From CAYFVR01 sp046541515 (GTDB lineage: Bacteria; Desulfobacterota; Desulfobacteria; Desulfobacterales; Desulfococcaceae), in assembly GCA_046541515.1 (NCBI GenBank), contig JBKHDD010000040.1, positions 1 to 30,185 of the forward strand: a DNA stretch of 30,185 nucleotides, given 5' to 3'. The translations under genes and the position numbers were made by a program. The notes below the pieces were generated by a model. The model was given only the letters and a program-made list of their open reading frames with translations. It was not told the DNA's origin and did no database searches. Each line of letters starts with the position of its first letter. Within the stretch, counting starts at the first letter, position 1. Shown here piece by piece: positions 1 to 8,165 of the stretch.

Positions 1-206
1 AGATATTGATTCCGGAAATCGCCCCAGGAAAGGGTTCCGTCGTGGAATTGTTCCCGAAGATCGTCCGAAGGCGCGATGTCCTTCTTCCACTCGTCCAGCG
101 CGGCGTCCTCCTTGGAAACGCCCCGGGGCCAGATTTTGTCCACTAGGACCCGATAGCCGTCGTCCGGGGACGAAAATTTGTAAGCGCGTTTGAGGGAGAT
201 GGGCAT
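1..206 (-). CDS. DUF488 family protein, 3' part outside the window
   Basis: The minus strand from ATG 206-204 encodes at least 68 residues and runs off the left edge, so only the N-terminal part is seen. It reads MPISLKRAYKF, then RVLVDKIWPRGVSKE at about residues 19-33, then EWKKDIAPS. The pattern VLVD-x-WPRG-x-(S/K)K-x-x-A-x-LD-x-W-x-K-x-(I/V)APS is the hallmark of the DUF488/YeaO family. These are small proteins of about 115-120 residues with no firmly established biochemical role. A good ribosome binding site (AAAGGAAC) lies 6-7 bases before the ATG, which fixes the start. The gene follows the hsdR remnant on the same strand, with its start inside that remnant's open frame. Family assignment is firm; function is unknown. 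Confidence 0.85.
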   Translation of the reverse strand, partial: MPISLKRAYKFSSPDDGYRVLVDKIWPRGVSKEDAALDEWKKDIAPSDDLREQFHDGTLSWGDFRNQY

Positions 207-219
207 GAACTGTTCCTTT

Positions 220-381
220 GGTTTTCCGCTTCTCCCGGATGATTTTTCCGCCCACGATGCGGATTCGGCCCTTGGGATTCGTGAAGGTCCGCTGCTCCGA
301 AATGCTGTACGGGGGATCATCCCACCCCGCCACCTTGAGCTTGGGCACGACATATTTTCGGCAGTTGGCGGCTTCGTTCAT
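220..381 (-). pseudogene. Truncated N-terminus of a type I restriction endonuclease R subunit (hsdR remnant)
   Basis: Reading the minus strand from ATG 381-379 gives MNEAANCRKYVVPKLKVAGW, followed by SISEQRTFTNPKGRIRIVGGK and IIREKRK. This matches the usual opening of one HsdR class (MNEAETCRKYVLPKL..AGW, then EQRTFTDGRI.VVG). In intact HsdR the next residues begin the nuclease core, roughly KRADYLLRY...PIAVVEAKA. Here the similarity stops after about 54 codons, and the frame, still open, runs into the DUF488 gene in another phase. The fragment lacks the PD-(D/E)xK nuclease and the helicase, and no hsdM or hsdS is visible. I read it as the scar of a deletion or recombination that joined hsdR to the DUF488 upstream region. 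Expression as a short peptide cannot be excluded. Confidence 0.65.
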
Positions 382-457
382 TTCATCCGGTCATCCGTAG
401 AGCTTTGCATGTGATTATTCCAACTCATCCCCCGGCTGCTGGAACACAATCCAAAAT

Positions 458-688
458 TTATTTGAATTCCGCTCGAGTTGCCTCTTTCACTCGCTTATTC
501 CTCAATTCCATTGCTTTCTGACTGATCTCTTCAATGCTTGCGTCTTCAAACAATCCCTGCCGCCACTTCGTATAGTCAAAGGGTTCTTGCTGAATCAGCG
601 CAATAAACCTTTCCGCATCCACCAATCCCAAGGACTCCGTTAAAGCTTTCAGCCCTTTCAGCTTGATTTCAGTATTGGTCATCTTCAA
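458..688 (-). CDS. Small partner of the PIN protein (antitoxin candidate)
   Basis: This encodes 76 residues. Its ATG overlaps the stop of the PIN gene by 4 nt (ATGA, 688-685), so the two are probably translationally coupled. The protein is charged and predicted helical, with NTEIKLKGLKALTESLGLVDAE near the N-terminus and an aromatic patch PFDYTKWRQ at about 36-44. The tail ENKxx-like basic segment (ELRNKRVKEATRAEFK) carries many Lys and Arg. I recall similar small proteins next to PIN proteins but know no established function. Context suggests an antitoxin. An unusual point is that it lies downstream of the toxin candidate, whereas most type II modules place the antitoxin first. No ribbon-helix-helix or SpoVT/AbrB signature is obvious by eye. 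Confidence 0.75.
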   Translation of the reverse strand: MKMTNTEIKLKGLKALTESLGLVDAERFIALIQQEPFDYTKWRQGLFEDASIEEISQKAMELRNKRVKEATRAEFK

Positions 689-1119
689 TTTTCCGTCTCC
701 TTGATAAAGGAAAATGGATCGACGATTTCGATCCCTTTGACGAGGGGGTTTTTCTTCAAAACCTTATCGTCGGTCGTTATGAAAAAATCGCAACCCGAAA
801 AAATTGCGCAAGAAACATGGAGGGCGTCCAGTTTTTTGATTCCAAGATGAGCCAGATCCTTTGCATGATTCAGGACATCAACGGTTTCTTCGGTATCCAT
901 AATTGATAAAAGTTTCCATTTTTCAATTTGGGCCTTTCTTTCTTCGAACGGATTGTTTTCATTTTCAAAGTCTAAGACATAGGACCATGCCAGTTCAAAA
1001 CGTCCGGATCGGATTCCGTCCTGAATCATTAATTTTGCCTCGGATTCCAATTTGATCCGAAGCTGAGACTGGTCATCAAAAGGCCGATTAAAGCAACAAA
1101 TGTCCATGTATATTTTCAT
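685..1119 (-). CDS. PIN-domain protein, probable VapC-like endoribonuclease
   Basis: This encodes 144 residues, a normal PIN length. The N-terminus MKIYMDICCFNRPFDD carries the first acidic residue of the PIN site (Asp6) in a beta strand. A central acidic residue lies in the E-S-E-A-K-L region. The motif KKLDALHVSCAIFSGCDFFITTDDKVL near residues 94-120 supplies the further conserved acidic residues (the D of DALH and those of TTDD). PIN proteins are Mg-dependent nucleases, and many act as toxins cleaving tRNA or rRNA. The start follows the promoter at 1185-1213 with about 60 bases of leader. The downstream 76-residue gene overlaps by 4 nt. Toxin activity is inferred from family and pairing, not shown by sequence. 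Confidence 0.85.
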   Translation of the reverse strand: MKIYMDICCFNRPFDDQSQLRIKLESEAKLMIQDGIRSGRFELAWSYVLDFENENNPFEERKAQIEKWKLLSIMDTEETVDVLNHAKDLAHLGIKKLDALHVSCAIFSGCDFFITTDDKVLKKNPLVKGIEIVDPFSFIKETEN

Positions 1120-1184
1120 GGCCCGTTTCGATTTCCAATTCGGCTGGGTGGCGAAACTTGGATCCTAAGGGGGTGGCACATAAA

Positions 1185-1213
1185 TTATTATCAATGTGCA
1201 GGTTTTCCGTCAA
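1185..1213 (-). promoter_or_regulatory. Sigma-70 promoter for the PIN/partner gene pair
   Basis: On the minus strand there is TTGACG (1213-1208), a 17-base spacer and TAATAA (1190-1185). This is a near-consensus -35/-10 pair with ideal spacing. It points at the PIN gene, whose ATG lies about 65 bases downstream of the -10 box. No clear terminator separates it from the ABC gene that ends at 1255 on the same strand, so read-through is also possible. Confidence 0.7.
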
Positions 1214-1254
1214 TAACACCATCCTTTTTTCGTCTCAGGAATGGGGGCGGCCAT

Positions 1255-3252
1255 TTATGCTGGGGCTTTGGTCTTCCCTAAACTCATGGCCTTCGCCCCA
1301 TCCCCCTGCAACTGGTGCAACCGATAATAAAACCCCTTCTCCTCCATCAGCTTCGAATGCGGGCCGCTCTCGATCACCCGGCCGTCCACCAGCACCACGA
1401 TGGAATCCGCGTCTCGCGCCGTGGACAGCCGGTGGGCCACCACGATGGCCGTTCGATCCTTCGTCAACTCGGCGATGGCTTCCTGGATGTAGACCTCGGT
1501 TTCGGAGTCGATGTAGGAAGTGGCCTCGTCCAGGATGATCAGGTCGGGATCGCGGGCGAAGGCGCGGGCGATGGAAATGAGCTGACGCTCTCCGCTGGAA
1601 AGGGACGACCCGCTCTCCGACAGTCGCGTGTCCAGTCCCTCCGGCAGGCGGTTCACCATATCCCGGCACCGGGCCGCGTCCACCACCCGCTCCAGTTCCG
1701 CATCGGAAATGTCCCCGTTTCCCCGAACAATATTGTCCCGAACCGTCCCGGAAAAGAGAAACGGGTCCTGGCTGACCACCGCGATGCGGGACCGCAGGGC
1801 GCGCAAGTCCCAGTCGGCCACGTTCCGTCCGTTGATCTTCACCCGGCCGCCGGTGGCGTCGTAAAACCGGACGATCAGGTTCACCAGGGAGGTCTTTCCC
1901 GAGCCGGTCGGTCCCACCAGCGCCACCTTTTCCCCCGCGCCCACCCGAAAGGAGACGCCCTTGAGCACCGGTTCGTTTCGGATGTAATGCAGCCGAACCC
2001 GGTCAAACGCCACCGTCCGGATCGGCGCGTCCACCGCCCTCGGCGCTTTCGGCGCGGAAATCCGCTCGTCGGTGTCCAGGATCAGGAAAATCCGTTCCGC
2101 GGAGGACATGGCGTTCTGCAGGATGTTGTACTTTTCCGCCACTTCCCGGATGGGCCGAAAAAATAATCGCATGTAGGCGATGAAGGCCACCAGGGCCCCC
2201 AGGCTGATGGATTCGTCCAAAACCCCCTGGCCCCCAAAATAAATGACGCAGGCCAAGGCCGTCAGGTTGAGCAGGTCGATCAGCGGCATGAAGATGCCGA
2301 ACACCCGCACCTGCCGCATCCCCGCCTGATAATATTCGTTGTTGATCCGCCAGAACTCCCCGGCGTTGGCCGCCTCCTGGCGGAAGGTCTGGATGACCCG
2401 GATGCCCGCGATGGTTTCTGCGAAGCGGGTGTTGATCTCCGCCGTTTTGATCCGCAGGGTCCGGAACACGTCCCGGGCGAACCGGGCGAAACCGGCCGCC
2501 GCCAAGACCACCACCGGCAGCACCGAGAGGCAGGCCAGCGCCAGCGGGGCGTGAATGCTGATCATGACCGCGGCGATTCCGATGATCAGAATGAGATCCT
2601 TGAACACGAAAACGATCACCGAGGTAAAAAATTCGTGCATGTTCTGGATGTCGTTGGTGTTGCGGGTCACCAGCCGGGCCACCGGCGTCCGGTTGAAATA
2701 GGAGAGGGCCATGTTCTGGATGTGGCGGTACAGGGTCATTCGCAGGCCGTGCATGATCCCTTGGCCGGCCCGCTCCATCAACAGCACCTGAACGTAGTTG
2801 AGACCAAAGCCGGCCGCCACCAGTCCGAAATAGAGCAGGGCGGCCCACAGGACGCCTTCCAGGTCGCCCCGACGTAGAGCGGTCCGTTCCGTCCGGCTCA
2901 GCCCCTCCACGTCCGAAAGGGCGATCCGGAGATTGCCGTTTTCGGCTTCCCGGAACAGGTCCGGATATTTGCGGATCACCGGCGCGGCGGCGGGATCGTC
3001 CGGGGAGACGCGAAGATAGCGGGTGGGCTCTCCGCCGCTTTCGGAAACCTGGGGCGGCACGATGTACCGGTCCACCGATTCCTTGATGACGATGGGCATG
3101 GCCAACTCCATGCCGGAAATCAGCATGGCCAGCAGAATGGCCCCCATCAGCGGTTTGCGGTACGGTTTGGAAAAAGGGATCAGCCGCCGAAGCAGACGGA
3201 CGTCGTAATGTTTTTCCAGCCGTTCTTCGTGATAGGCGGCCTCATGCGTCAT
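1255..3252 (-). CDS. ABC half-transporter, permease fused to ATPase; catalytic subunit of a heterodimeric exporter (YheH/BmrD-like)
   Basis: This 665-residue type IV exporter half has a six-helix membrane domain (about residues 30-375) and a nucleotide-binding domain (about 410-650). NBD motifs: Walker A GPTGSGKT (447-454), Q-loop VVSQDP, Walker B LIILDE with the catalytic Glu at 576, H-loop His607. The signature is LSSGE (551-555) instead of LSGGQ. A soluble insertion of about 65 residues (roughly 65-130) separates the first two membrane helices, as in Bacillus BmrD/YheH. It overlaps the preceding ABC gene by 11 nt, in the same order as yheI-yheH. Together the two should form one inner-membrane exporter. 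Substrate cannot be deduced; lipids or multiple drugs are typical. The start ATG 3252 lies inside the upstream gene. Confidence 0.9.
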   Translation of the reverse strand: MTHEAAYHEERLEKHYDVRLLRRLIPFSKPYRKPLMGAILLAMLISGMELAMPIVIKESVDRYIVPPQVSESGGEPTRYLRVSPDDPAAAPVIRKYPDLFREAENGNLRIALSDVEGLSRTERTALRRGDLEGVLWAALLYFGLVAAGFGLNYVQVLLMERAGQGIMHGLRMTLYRHIQNMALSYFNRTPVARLVTRNTNDIQNMHEFFTSVIVFVFKDLILIIGIAAVMISIHAPLALACLSVLPVVVLAAAGFARFARDVFRTLRIKTAEINTRFAETIAGIRVIQTFRQEAANAGEFWRINNEYYQAGMRQVRVFGIFMPLIDLLNLTALACVIYFGGQGVLDESISLGALVAFIAYMRLFFRPIREVAEKYNILQNAMSSAERIFLILDTDERISAPKAPRAVDAPIRTVAFDRVRLHYIRNEPVLKGVSFRVGAGEKVALVGPTGSGKTSLVNLIVRFYDATGGRVKINGRNVADWDLRALRSRIAVVSQDPFLFSGTVRDNIVRGNGDISDAELERVVDAARCRDMVNRLPEGLDTRLSESGSSLSSGERQLISIARAFARDPDLIILDEATSYIDSETEVYIQEAIAELTKDRTAIVVAHRLSTARDADSIVVLVDGRVIESGPHSKLMEEKGFYYRLHQLQGDGAKAMSLGKTKAPA

Positions 3253-4987
3253 GCCATTCCTCCGCGATTTCCTGAAGCCGGTAGGTGCGGGCGTAATAGC
3301 CGTCGGCCTTCATCAGCTCGGCGTGGGTTCCGGATTCCGCGATGCGCCCTTCCTGGAGGGTCACGATCCGTTCCGCGAAACGCACCGCCGAAAGCCGGTG
3401 GGATGCGATGATCAGCGTCCGTTCCGCCGCCAGAGAGCGGACGGTGTCGATGATGGTGGCGCCGGTGGCCGCGTCCACCTGGCTGATGGGATCGTCCAGC
3501 AGCAGAATGGGGGCGTCTCGGAGCAGGGCCCGGGCCAAGGCGATGCGCTGTTTTTGGCCGCCGGAGAGAATGATCCCTTTTTCTCCCACCACCGTTTGCA
3601 GTCCCCGGGGGAAGCCGGCCAGCGTTTCCGCCAGCGCGGCCCGCTGAATGGCCCGATCCAGGGCCGCTTCGGTCACGTCCGAAATGCCGAAGGTGATGTT
3701 GTGGCGGATGGTGGCGGCGAACAAAAAGGGCTCCTGGGGCACGTAGGCCACCAATCGCCGCAGGTCGGAGATTCGAGCGTCCCGGATGTCGACGCCGTCC
3801 ACGGTCACCCGGCCTCGATCGGGATCGAAGAGGCGGGGAATCAGGCAGAGCAGGGTGGATTTTCCCGAACCGGGCGGCCCCACGATGCCCAGGGTTTTTC
3901 CCTTCTCCACCCGCAGGGAGATGTCTTCCAGCACCCGGTTGCCGTTGTTGGAAAAGCGGAATCCCACCGACTCCATTCCCACGGCGTCCCGAAGGTCCGG
4001 CAGCGGAACGGGTTCGGCCGGATCGGCGATGTCGGGCCGTTCCGCCAAGATGGCCGCCACCCGGTCCAGGGACGCCTTGCCGCGCTGAATCATGTTGGCC
4101 ACCCAGCCCAGGGCCATCATGGGCCAGGTCAAGAGCCCCAGGTAGTTGAGAAAGGCCACGAAATCCCCGGGGCTGATGGTTCCCTGGATGGTCTGCCGTC
4201 CGCCGACCAGCAGAATGATCGCCAGGCCGACATTGGAAAAGGCCATCATCAGCGGAAAAAACGCGCCCGTCAGCCGCGCCAGCGCGAGGTTTTGGTCGAT
4301 GTAGATCCGGGACACGCCGTCCATCGCCGTCTCGGACTCCGCCTCCCGGGTATAGGCTTTCAGGGTGCGGATACCGGCGAAGCGTTCCCGAACCAGTTCG
4401 GTCATGTCCGAGAAGGCGCTTTGAACGTTCTGGTAGGCGCCGTGCATTTTTTTACTGAAATAGCGGGTGCTCGCCACGATGAAGGGCATGGGGATCAGCA
4501 CGTAGAGGGTCAGCCGAACGTTGATCCAGGCCATGAAGCCGATGGTGGCCAGCCCCATCAGCACCGCGTCCACCAAAAAGACCATCCCCAGTCCGGAGGC
4601 CATCCGGATGTGGTTGATGTCGTTGGTGGCGTGGGCCATCAGGTCGCCGGTGGAGGCTCGGTTGAAGTAGCCGGCCGAGAGGGTCTGAAGATGCTCGAAC
4701 AGCTTAAAGCGCAGCCCCTCCTCCACCTGTCGGGAAAGGCCCATCAGGCAGATGCGCCAGACGTACCGCAACCCGCCGGTGCCCGCGGCCAGTGCGATGA
4801 TGATCAGTGCGTAATTCAGGAGCGCCGAGGGGGCGACCGAAAGCGCGGTGATGTCGTCCACCGCCCGCTTGATGACCCGAGGGATGAGAAGCTGGAACAG
4901 GTCCACGAGGATCAGGGCCGCAAGGCCGATGGCGATGACCCTCCGGTTTTCCCGGAAATAGGGTCGAATCAGCGCGAAGGAATTCAT
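3242..4987 (-). CDS. ABC half-transporter, permease fused to ATPase; non-catalytic-site subunit (YheI/BmrC-like)
   Basis: This encodes 581 residues: six membrane helices (about 15-300) and a C-terminal nucleotide-binding domain (about 335-575). Walker A is GPPGSGKS (370-377), the Q-loop is YVPQEP, the signature is a canonical LSGGQ (474-478), and the H-loop is ASHRLS with His530. Walker B is ILLLDD, so the catalytic Glu is replaced by Asp499. This is the known mark of the degenerate-site subunit in heterodimeric exporters (TM287, BmrC). It is first in a two-gene unit, with the 665-residue partner overlapping its end by 11 nt. The upstream gap to glyS is about 170 bp and contains the glyQS terminator, so the pair is probably transcribed separately. 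No convincing promoter was found. Confidence 0.9.
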   Translation of the reverse strand: MNSFALIRPYFRENRRVIAIGLAALILVDLFQLLIPRVIKRAVDDITALSVAPSALLNYALIIIALAAGTGGLRYVWRICLMGLSRQVEEGLRFKLFEHLQTLSAGYFNRASTGDLMAHATNDINHIRMASGLGMVFLVDAVLMGLATIGFMAWINVRLTLYVLIPMPFIVASTRYFSKKMHGAYQNVQSAFSDMTELVRERFAGIRTLKAYTREAESETAMDGVSRIYIDQNLALARLTGAFFPLMMAFSNVGLAIILLVGGRQTIQGTISPGDFVAFLNYLGLLTWPMMALGWVANMIQRGKASLDRVAAILAERPDIADPAEPVPLPDLRDAVGMESVGFRFSNNGNRVLEDISLRVEKGKTLGIVGPPGSGKSTLLCLIPRLFDPDRGRVTVDGVDIRDARISDLRRLVAYVPQEPFLFAATIRHNITFGISDVTEAALDRAIQRAALAETLAGFPRGLQTVVGEKGIILSGGQKQRIALARALLRDAPILLLDDPISQVDAATGATIIDTVRSLAAERTLIIASHRLSAVRFAERIVTLQEGRIAESGTHAELMKADGYYARTYRLQEIAEEWHDA

Positions 4988-5090
4988 GAGCCATCCCGGT
5001 TGAAAATGAGAGGAACGGGGAAAACGTAAACTATCAATATAACCATCATTGGCTCGAAGGCCAGAAGCGGAGCGGGGCGGGACTCTTGAT

Positions 5091-5127
5091 CAAAAAAAAC
5101 GCCGCCGGACCCCAAGGTCCGGCGGCG
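5091..5127 (-). terminator. Intrinsic terminator of the mfd-glyS operon
   Basis: A perfect 12-bp GC-rich stem (5100-5111 with 5116-5127) with a 4-base loop is followed on the minus strand by eight consecutive U residues (A-run 5092-5099 on the plus strand). It lies about 30 bases past the glyS stop and before the ABC genes, so it separates the two transcription units. Confidence 0.93.
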
Positions 5128-5156
5128 GATCCATTCCGGATCGATGTGGAAAAAAA

Positions 5157-7235
5157 TCAGGTGGCGATGCGGGTGAAGTCGGCGAAGGTGGCAAAGAGGT
5201 CGGCGATCCGGCCCAGCAGCGCCAGCCGGTTGGCCCGAATGGCCGGGTCTTCGGCCATGACCATGACGTCGTCGAAAAAGGCGTCCACCGGCCCTTTCAG
5301 GGTGGCGATCTTTTCCAGCGCGCCCTCGTAATTTCCCGCGTCCAGTCGTTGGGACACGGCAACGCCCACTTCCGTGAAGGCGGCGAAGAGTTTTCCTTCG
5401 CTGGGGTGCTCGAATTTCGCCTCGTCCACTGCGCCGGAGGCCTCTTGTCCGCTCTTGCGGATGATGTTGACCACCCGTTTGAAGGCCACCGCCAGCGGCT
5501 CGAAGTCGTCCCGAGCCTTGAGTTGTTCCAGCGCGCGCGCCCGCTCCCAGGCGGCCGGGACCGGATCGACGGAGACGTCCAGGACGGCGGCCACCACGTC
5601 CCGGGAGAATCCTTCCTCGGCCAGCACGCCGGCAAGGCGACTTTTCAGGAAATCGTAGACCGCCCCCACCGTTTCCGCCTCCGGCCGATCGGCCCGGTCC
5701 GCGAACAGCGCCACGCTTTTGGCGACGAGGTCCCGCAGCGAAAAGCCGAAGTCGAATTTCCGGAAAATCTGCAAGAGTCCAATGCCTTGGCGGCGCAAAG
5801 CGTAGGGATCGGCCGCGCCGGTGGGGATGAGCCCAACGCTGAAGCAACCGCAGATGCTGTCGATCTTGTCGGCCGCCGCCGTCGCCGCGCCGATGGGGCC
5901 GGTGGGCAACGCGCCGCCGGAGCGGGTGGGGCGGTAGTGCTCCTCGATGGCGACCGCCACCGCCTTGTCTTCGCCCGCCCGTTCGGCGTAAATGCGGCCC
6001 ATGACGCCCTGGAGCTTGGGGAACTCGACCACCACTTGGCTGACCAGGTCGGCCTTGCAAAGCCGGGCCGCGCGGCCGGCTTTTTCCGCCAGGTCGCCCG
6101 CCGGGTCCACCGCCTCGGCCAGATATTCCGCCAGGGACTGGATGCGGAGCACCTTCTCGTACACCGAGCCGAGCTTGGCTTGAAACAGCACTTTGCGGAG
6201 CTTTTCCACCCAGTTTTCCATGGGCGTTTCCAGGTCGGCCCGGAAGAAGAACTGGGCGTCGGAGAGCCGAGCCCGCAACACCCGCTCGTGGCCTCGGGCC
6301 ACCACGTCCATGTCTTTGGCCCGGGTGTTGTTGACCACCACGAAGGCCGGCAGCAGCTTGCCGTTTCCGTCCGTCGCCGCGAAGTATTTCTGGTGTTCCC
6401 GCATGGCGGTGATGAGCACTTCGTCGGGAACTTCCAGGAACGCCCGATCGAACCGGCCCACCACCACTTCGGGGGTTTCGACGAGATTCTTGACGGTGTC
6501 GATCAACTCCTCGTCCGGGAGCAAGGTTCCGCCCGCAGTTTTCGCGGCGGCGGCCACTTCCTCGGCCACCCGCTTTCGTCGGACGTCCAGGTCGGCTTCC
6601 ACATGGGCCGCCCGGAGCTTTTCCAGATATTCTTCCGGCCTGGACAGCGGGACCGGATCGGGGTGGAGAAACCGATGCCCCCGGCTTTCCGCGCCGCTGG
6701 CCACGTCGCCGTAGGAGAAGGAAACCGTCGCATCCCCGAACAGGGCGACCAGCCACTGGACCGGGCGGGCGAAGGCGACGGAGAGGGTTCCCCATTTCAT
6801 GGTCTTGGGAAAGGAGATGGAAGCGATGATCTCCGGCATGGCGCCGGCCAGGAGGTCGGTCGTCTTTCCGGCGGCCTCGGTCTTGTCCGCCGCCAGGTAG
6901 CGGCCTTTGGGCGTTTCGATAATCCGGAGGTCTTCCGCGGCCACGCCGATCTTCTCTGCGAATTTTTTGGCCGCCATGGTGGGCCGGCCGTCCGCGTCGA
7001 AGCCGACCGACTCCGGCGGCCCCGTAACTTCCTCCGTCACCGCCTCCTGTTGTTCGGCCACGCTTTCCACCATCACCGCCAGGCGGCGGGGAGTTCCGTA
7101 CACCCGCGCCTCCCCATGGGCGATCCGGCCGTCGTCCAGCCGCTTCAGCAACAGTGCCCGAAAATGGTCCAAGGCCGGCTCAATGTATCCGGCGGGGATT
7201 TCCTCGGCGCCGATTTCGATGAGCAAGGTTTTCAT
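5157..7235 (-). CDS. glyS: Glycyl-tRNA synthetase beta subunit
   Basis: This encodes 692 residues, the usual length of bacterial GlyS. The start at ATG 7235 gives MKTLLIEIGAEEIPAGYIEP, the standard opening of the family; the longer open frame upstream is only overlap with glyQ. Other family landmarks are YGTPRRLAV, TGPPE, PKTMKW, the FDRAFLEVPDEVL...HQKYF region, and a C-terminal anticodon-binding part ending FFDDVMVM...ANRLALLGRI. The beta subunit binds tRNA-Gly and works as an alpha2beta2 enzyme with GlyQ. The ATG overlaps the glyQ stop by 4 nt (ATGA), consistent with coupled translation. It is the last gene of the operon, followed by the terminator at 5091-5127. Confidence 0.97.
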   Translation of the reverse strand: MKTLLIEIGAEEIPAGYIEPALDHFRALLLKRLDDGRIAHGEARVYGTPRRLAVMVESVAEQQEAVTEEVTGPPESVGFDADGRPTMAAKKFAEKIGVAAEDLRIIETPKGRYLAADKTEAAGKTTDLLAGAMPEIIASISFPKTMKWGTLSVAFARPVQWLVALFGDATVSFSYGDVASGAESRGHRFLHPDPVPLSRPEEYLEKLRAAHVEADLDVRRKRVAEEVAAAAKTAGGTLLPDEELIDTVKNLVETPEVVVGRFDRAFLEVPDEVLITAMREHQKYFAATDGNGKLLPAFVVVNNTRAKDMDVVARGHERVLRARLSDAQFFFRADLETPMENWVEKLRKVLFQAKLGSVYEKVLRIQSLAEYLAEAVDPAGDLAEKAGRAARLCKADLVSQVVVEFPKLQGVMGRIYAERAGEDKAVAVAIEEHYRPTRSGGALPTGPIGAATAAADKIDSICGCFSVGLIPTGAADPYALRRQGIGLLQIFRKFDFGFSLRDLVAKSVALFADRADRPEAETVGAVYDFLKSRLAGVLAEEGFSRDVVAAVLDVSVDPVPAAWERARALEQLKARDDFEPLAVAFKRVVNIIRKSGQEASGAVDEAKFEHPSEGKLFAAFTEVGVAVSQRLDAGNYEGALEKIATLKGPVDAFFDDVMVMAEDPAIRANRLALLGRIADLFATFADFTRIAT

Positions 7236-8110
7236 GCGGCGTCCTCCCCCAGCAGGGGATAGCCCATGCGCTCCCGCTGCTCCAGGTAGGCCCGGGCGCA
7301 GGCGCGGGCCAGATTGCGGATGCGGCCGATGTATCCGGTCCGCTCGGTCACGCTGATGGCCCCCCGGGCGTCCAGCAGGTTGAAGGTGTGGGAGCATTTG
7401 AGGCAGTATTCGTAGGCGGGAAGCACCAGCCCGGCTTCGATGGATTTGCCCGCCTCGGCTTCGTATCGGCCGAAAAACTCCAGGAGCATGTCCACGTCCG
7501 CCACCTCGAAATTATAGGTGGACTGTTCCACCTCCTGCTGGTGATGCACCTGCCGATAGGTGACCCGGTCGTTCCATTGCAGATCGTACACGTTGTCGAC
7601 CCCCTGGAGGTACATGGCGATTCGCTCCAGGCCGTAGGTCAGCTCCACCGAGATGGGGTGAAGCTCCACGCTTCCGCAAAGCTGGAAATAGGTGAACTGG
7701 GTGACCTCCATGCCGTCCAGCCAGACCTCCCAGCCCAGGCCGGCGGCGCCCAGGGTGGGCGACTCCCAGTCGTCCTCCACGAAGCGGATGTCGTGTTCCA
7801 GCGGGTCCACGCCGAGCGCCCGAAGGCTGTCCAGATACCGCTCCTGGATGTCCGAGGGCGACGGTTTTAAAATGACCTGGTATTGATAGTAATGCTGGAG
7901 ACGGTTGGGGTTTTCCCCGTAGCGGCCGTCGGTGGGGCGACGGGACGGCTGGACGTAGGCCACGTTCCACGGTTCCGGCCCCAGGGCTTTGAGCAGGGTG
8001 GTGGGATGGAAGGTGCCGGCCCCCACCTCCATGTCGTAGGGCTGGGCCAGCACGCAGCCCCGCTCCGCCCAAAAATGGTTGAGTTTGAGAATGATTTCCT
8101 GAAAATGCAT
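7232..8110 (-). CDS. glyQ: Glycyl-tRNA synthetase alpha subunit
   Basis: This encodes 292 residues, within the family's typical length. The start at ATG 8110 gives MHFQEIILKLNHFWAERGC, and the next segments VLAQPYDMEVGAGTFHPTT and WNVAYVQPSRRPTDGRYG are almost invariant in class II GlyQ. The open frame extends about 54 codons further upstream but that part has no resemblance to GlyQ, so the internal start is preferred. GlyQ carries the catalytic aminoacylation core, activating glycine with ATP. It overlaps glyS by 4 nt. The gap of 55 bp to the GHMP kinase gene has no terminator, so it belongs to the long operon. Confidence 0.97.
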   Translation of the reverse strand: MHFQEIILKLNHFWAERGCVLAQPYDMEVGAGTFHPTTLLKALGPEPWNVAYVQPSRRPTDGRYGENPNRLQHYYQYQVILKPSPSDIQERYLDSLRALGVDPLEHDIRFVEDDWESPTLGAAGLGWEVWLDGMEVTQFTYFQLCGSVELHPISVELTYGLERIAMYLQGVDNVYDLQWNDRVTYRQVHHQQEVEQSTYNFEVADVDMLLEFFGRYEAEAGKSIEAGLVLPAYEYCLKCSHTFNLLDARGAISVTERTGYIGRIRNLARACARAYLEQRERMGYPLLGEDAA

Positions 8111-8165
8111 GCGGTTTCCCCCAGGCGGTATGGCATGGACGGAGCGGCGCTTTTGCGCCGACCGG

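Noticed and set aside
3251..5029. Long plus-strand open frame opposite the ABC transporter gene
   Set aside because: It lies antisense to a well-supported gene, is rich in Gly, His and Gln, and shows no recognisable motifs; long antisense frames are common in high-GC DNA. The same applies to 5049-7262 and 11747-13021.
5000..5030. Promoter for the ABC pair (TATATT on the minus strand near 5037)
   Set aside because: A possible -10 box exists but nothing like a -35 box is found at proper spacing.
4984..6795. Second minus-strand frame through glyS (603 codons, very rich in Gly and Arg)
   Set aside because: Composition is that of an out-of-frame shadow and glyS itself is intact in another phase.
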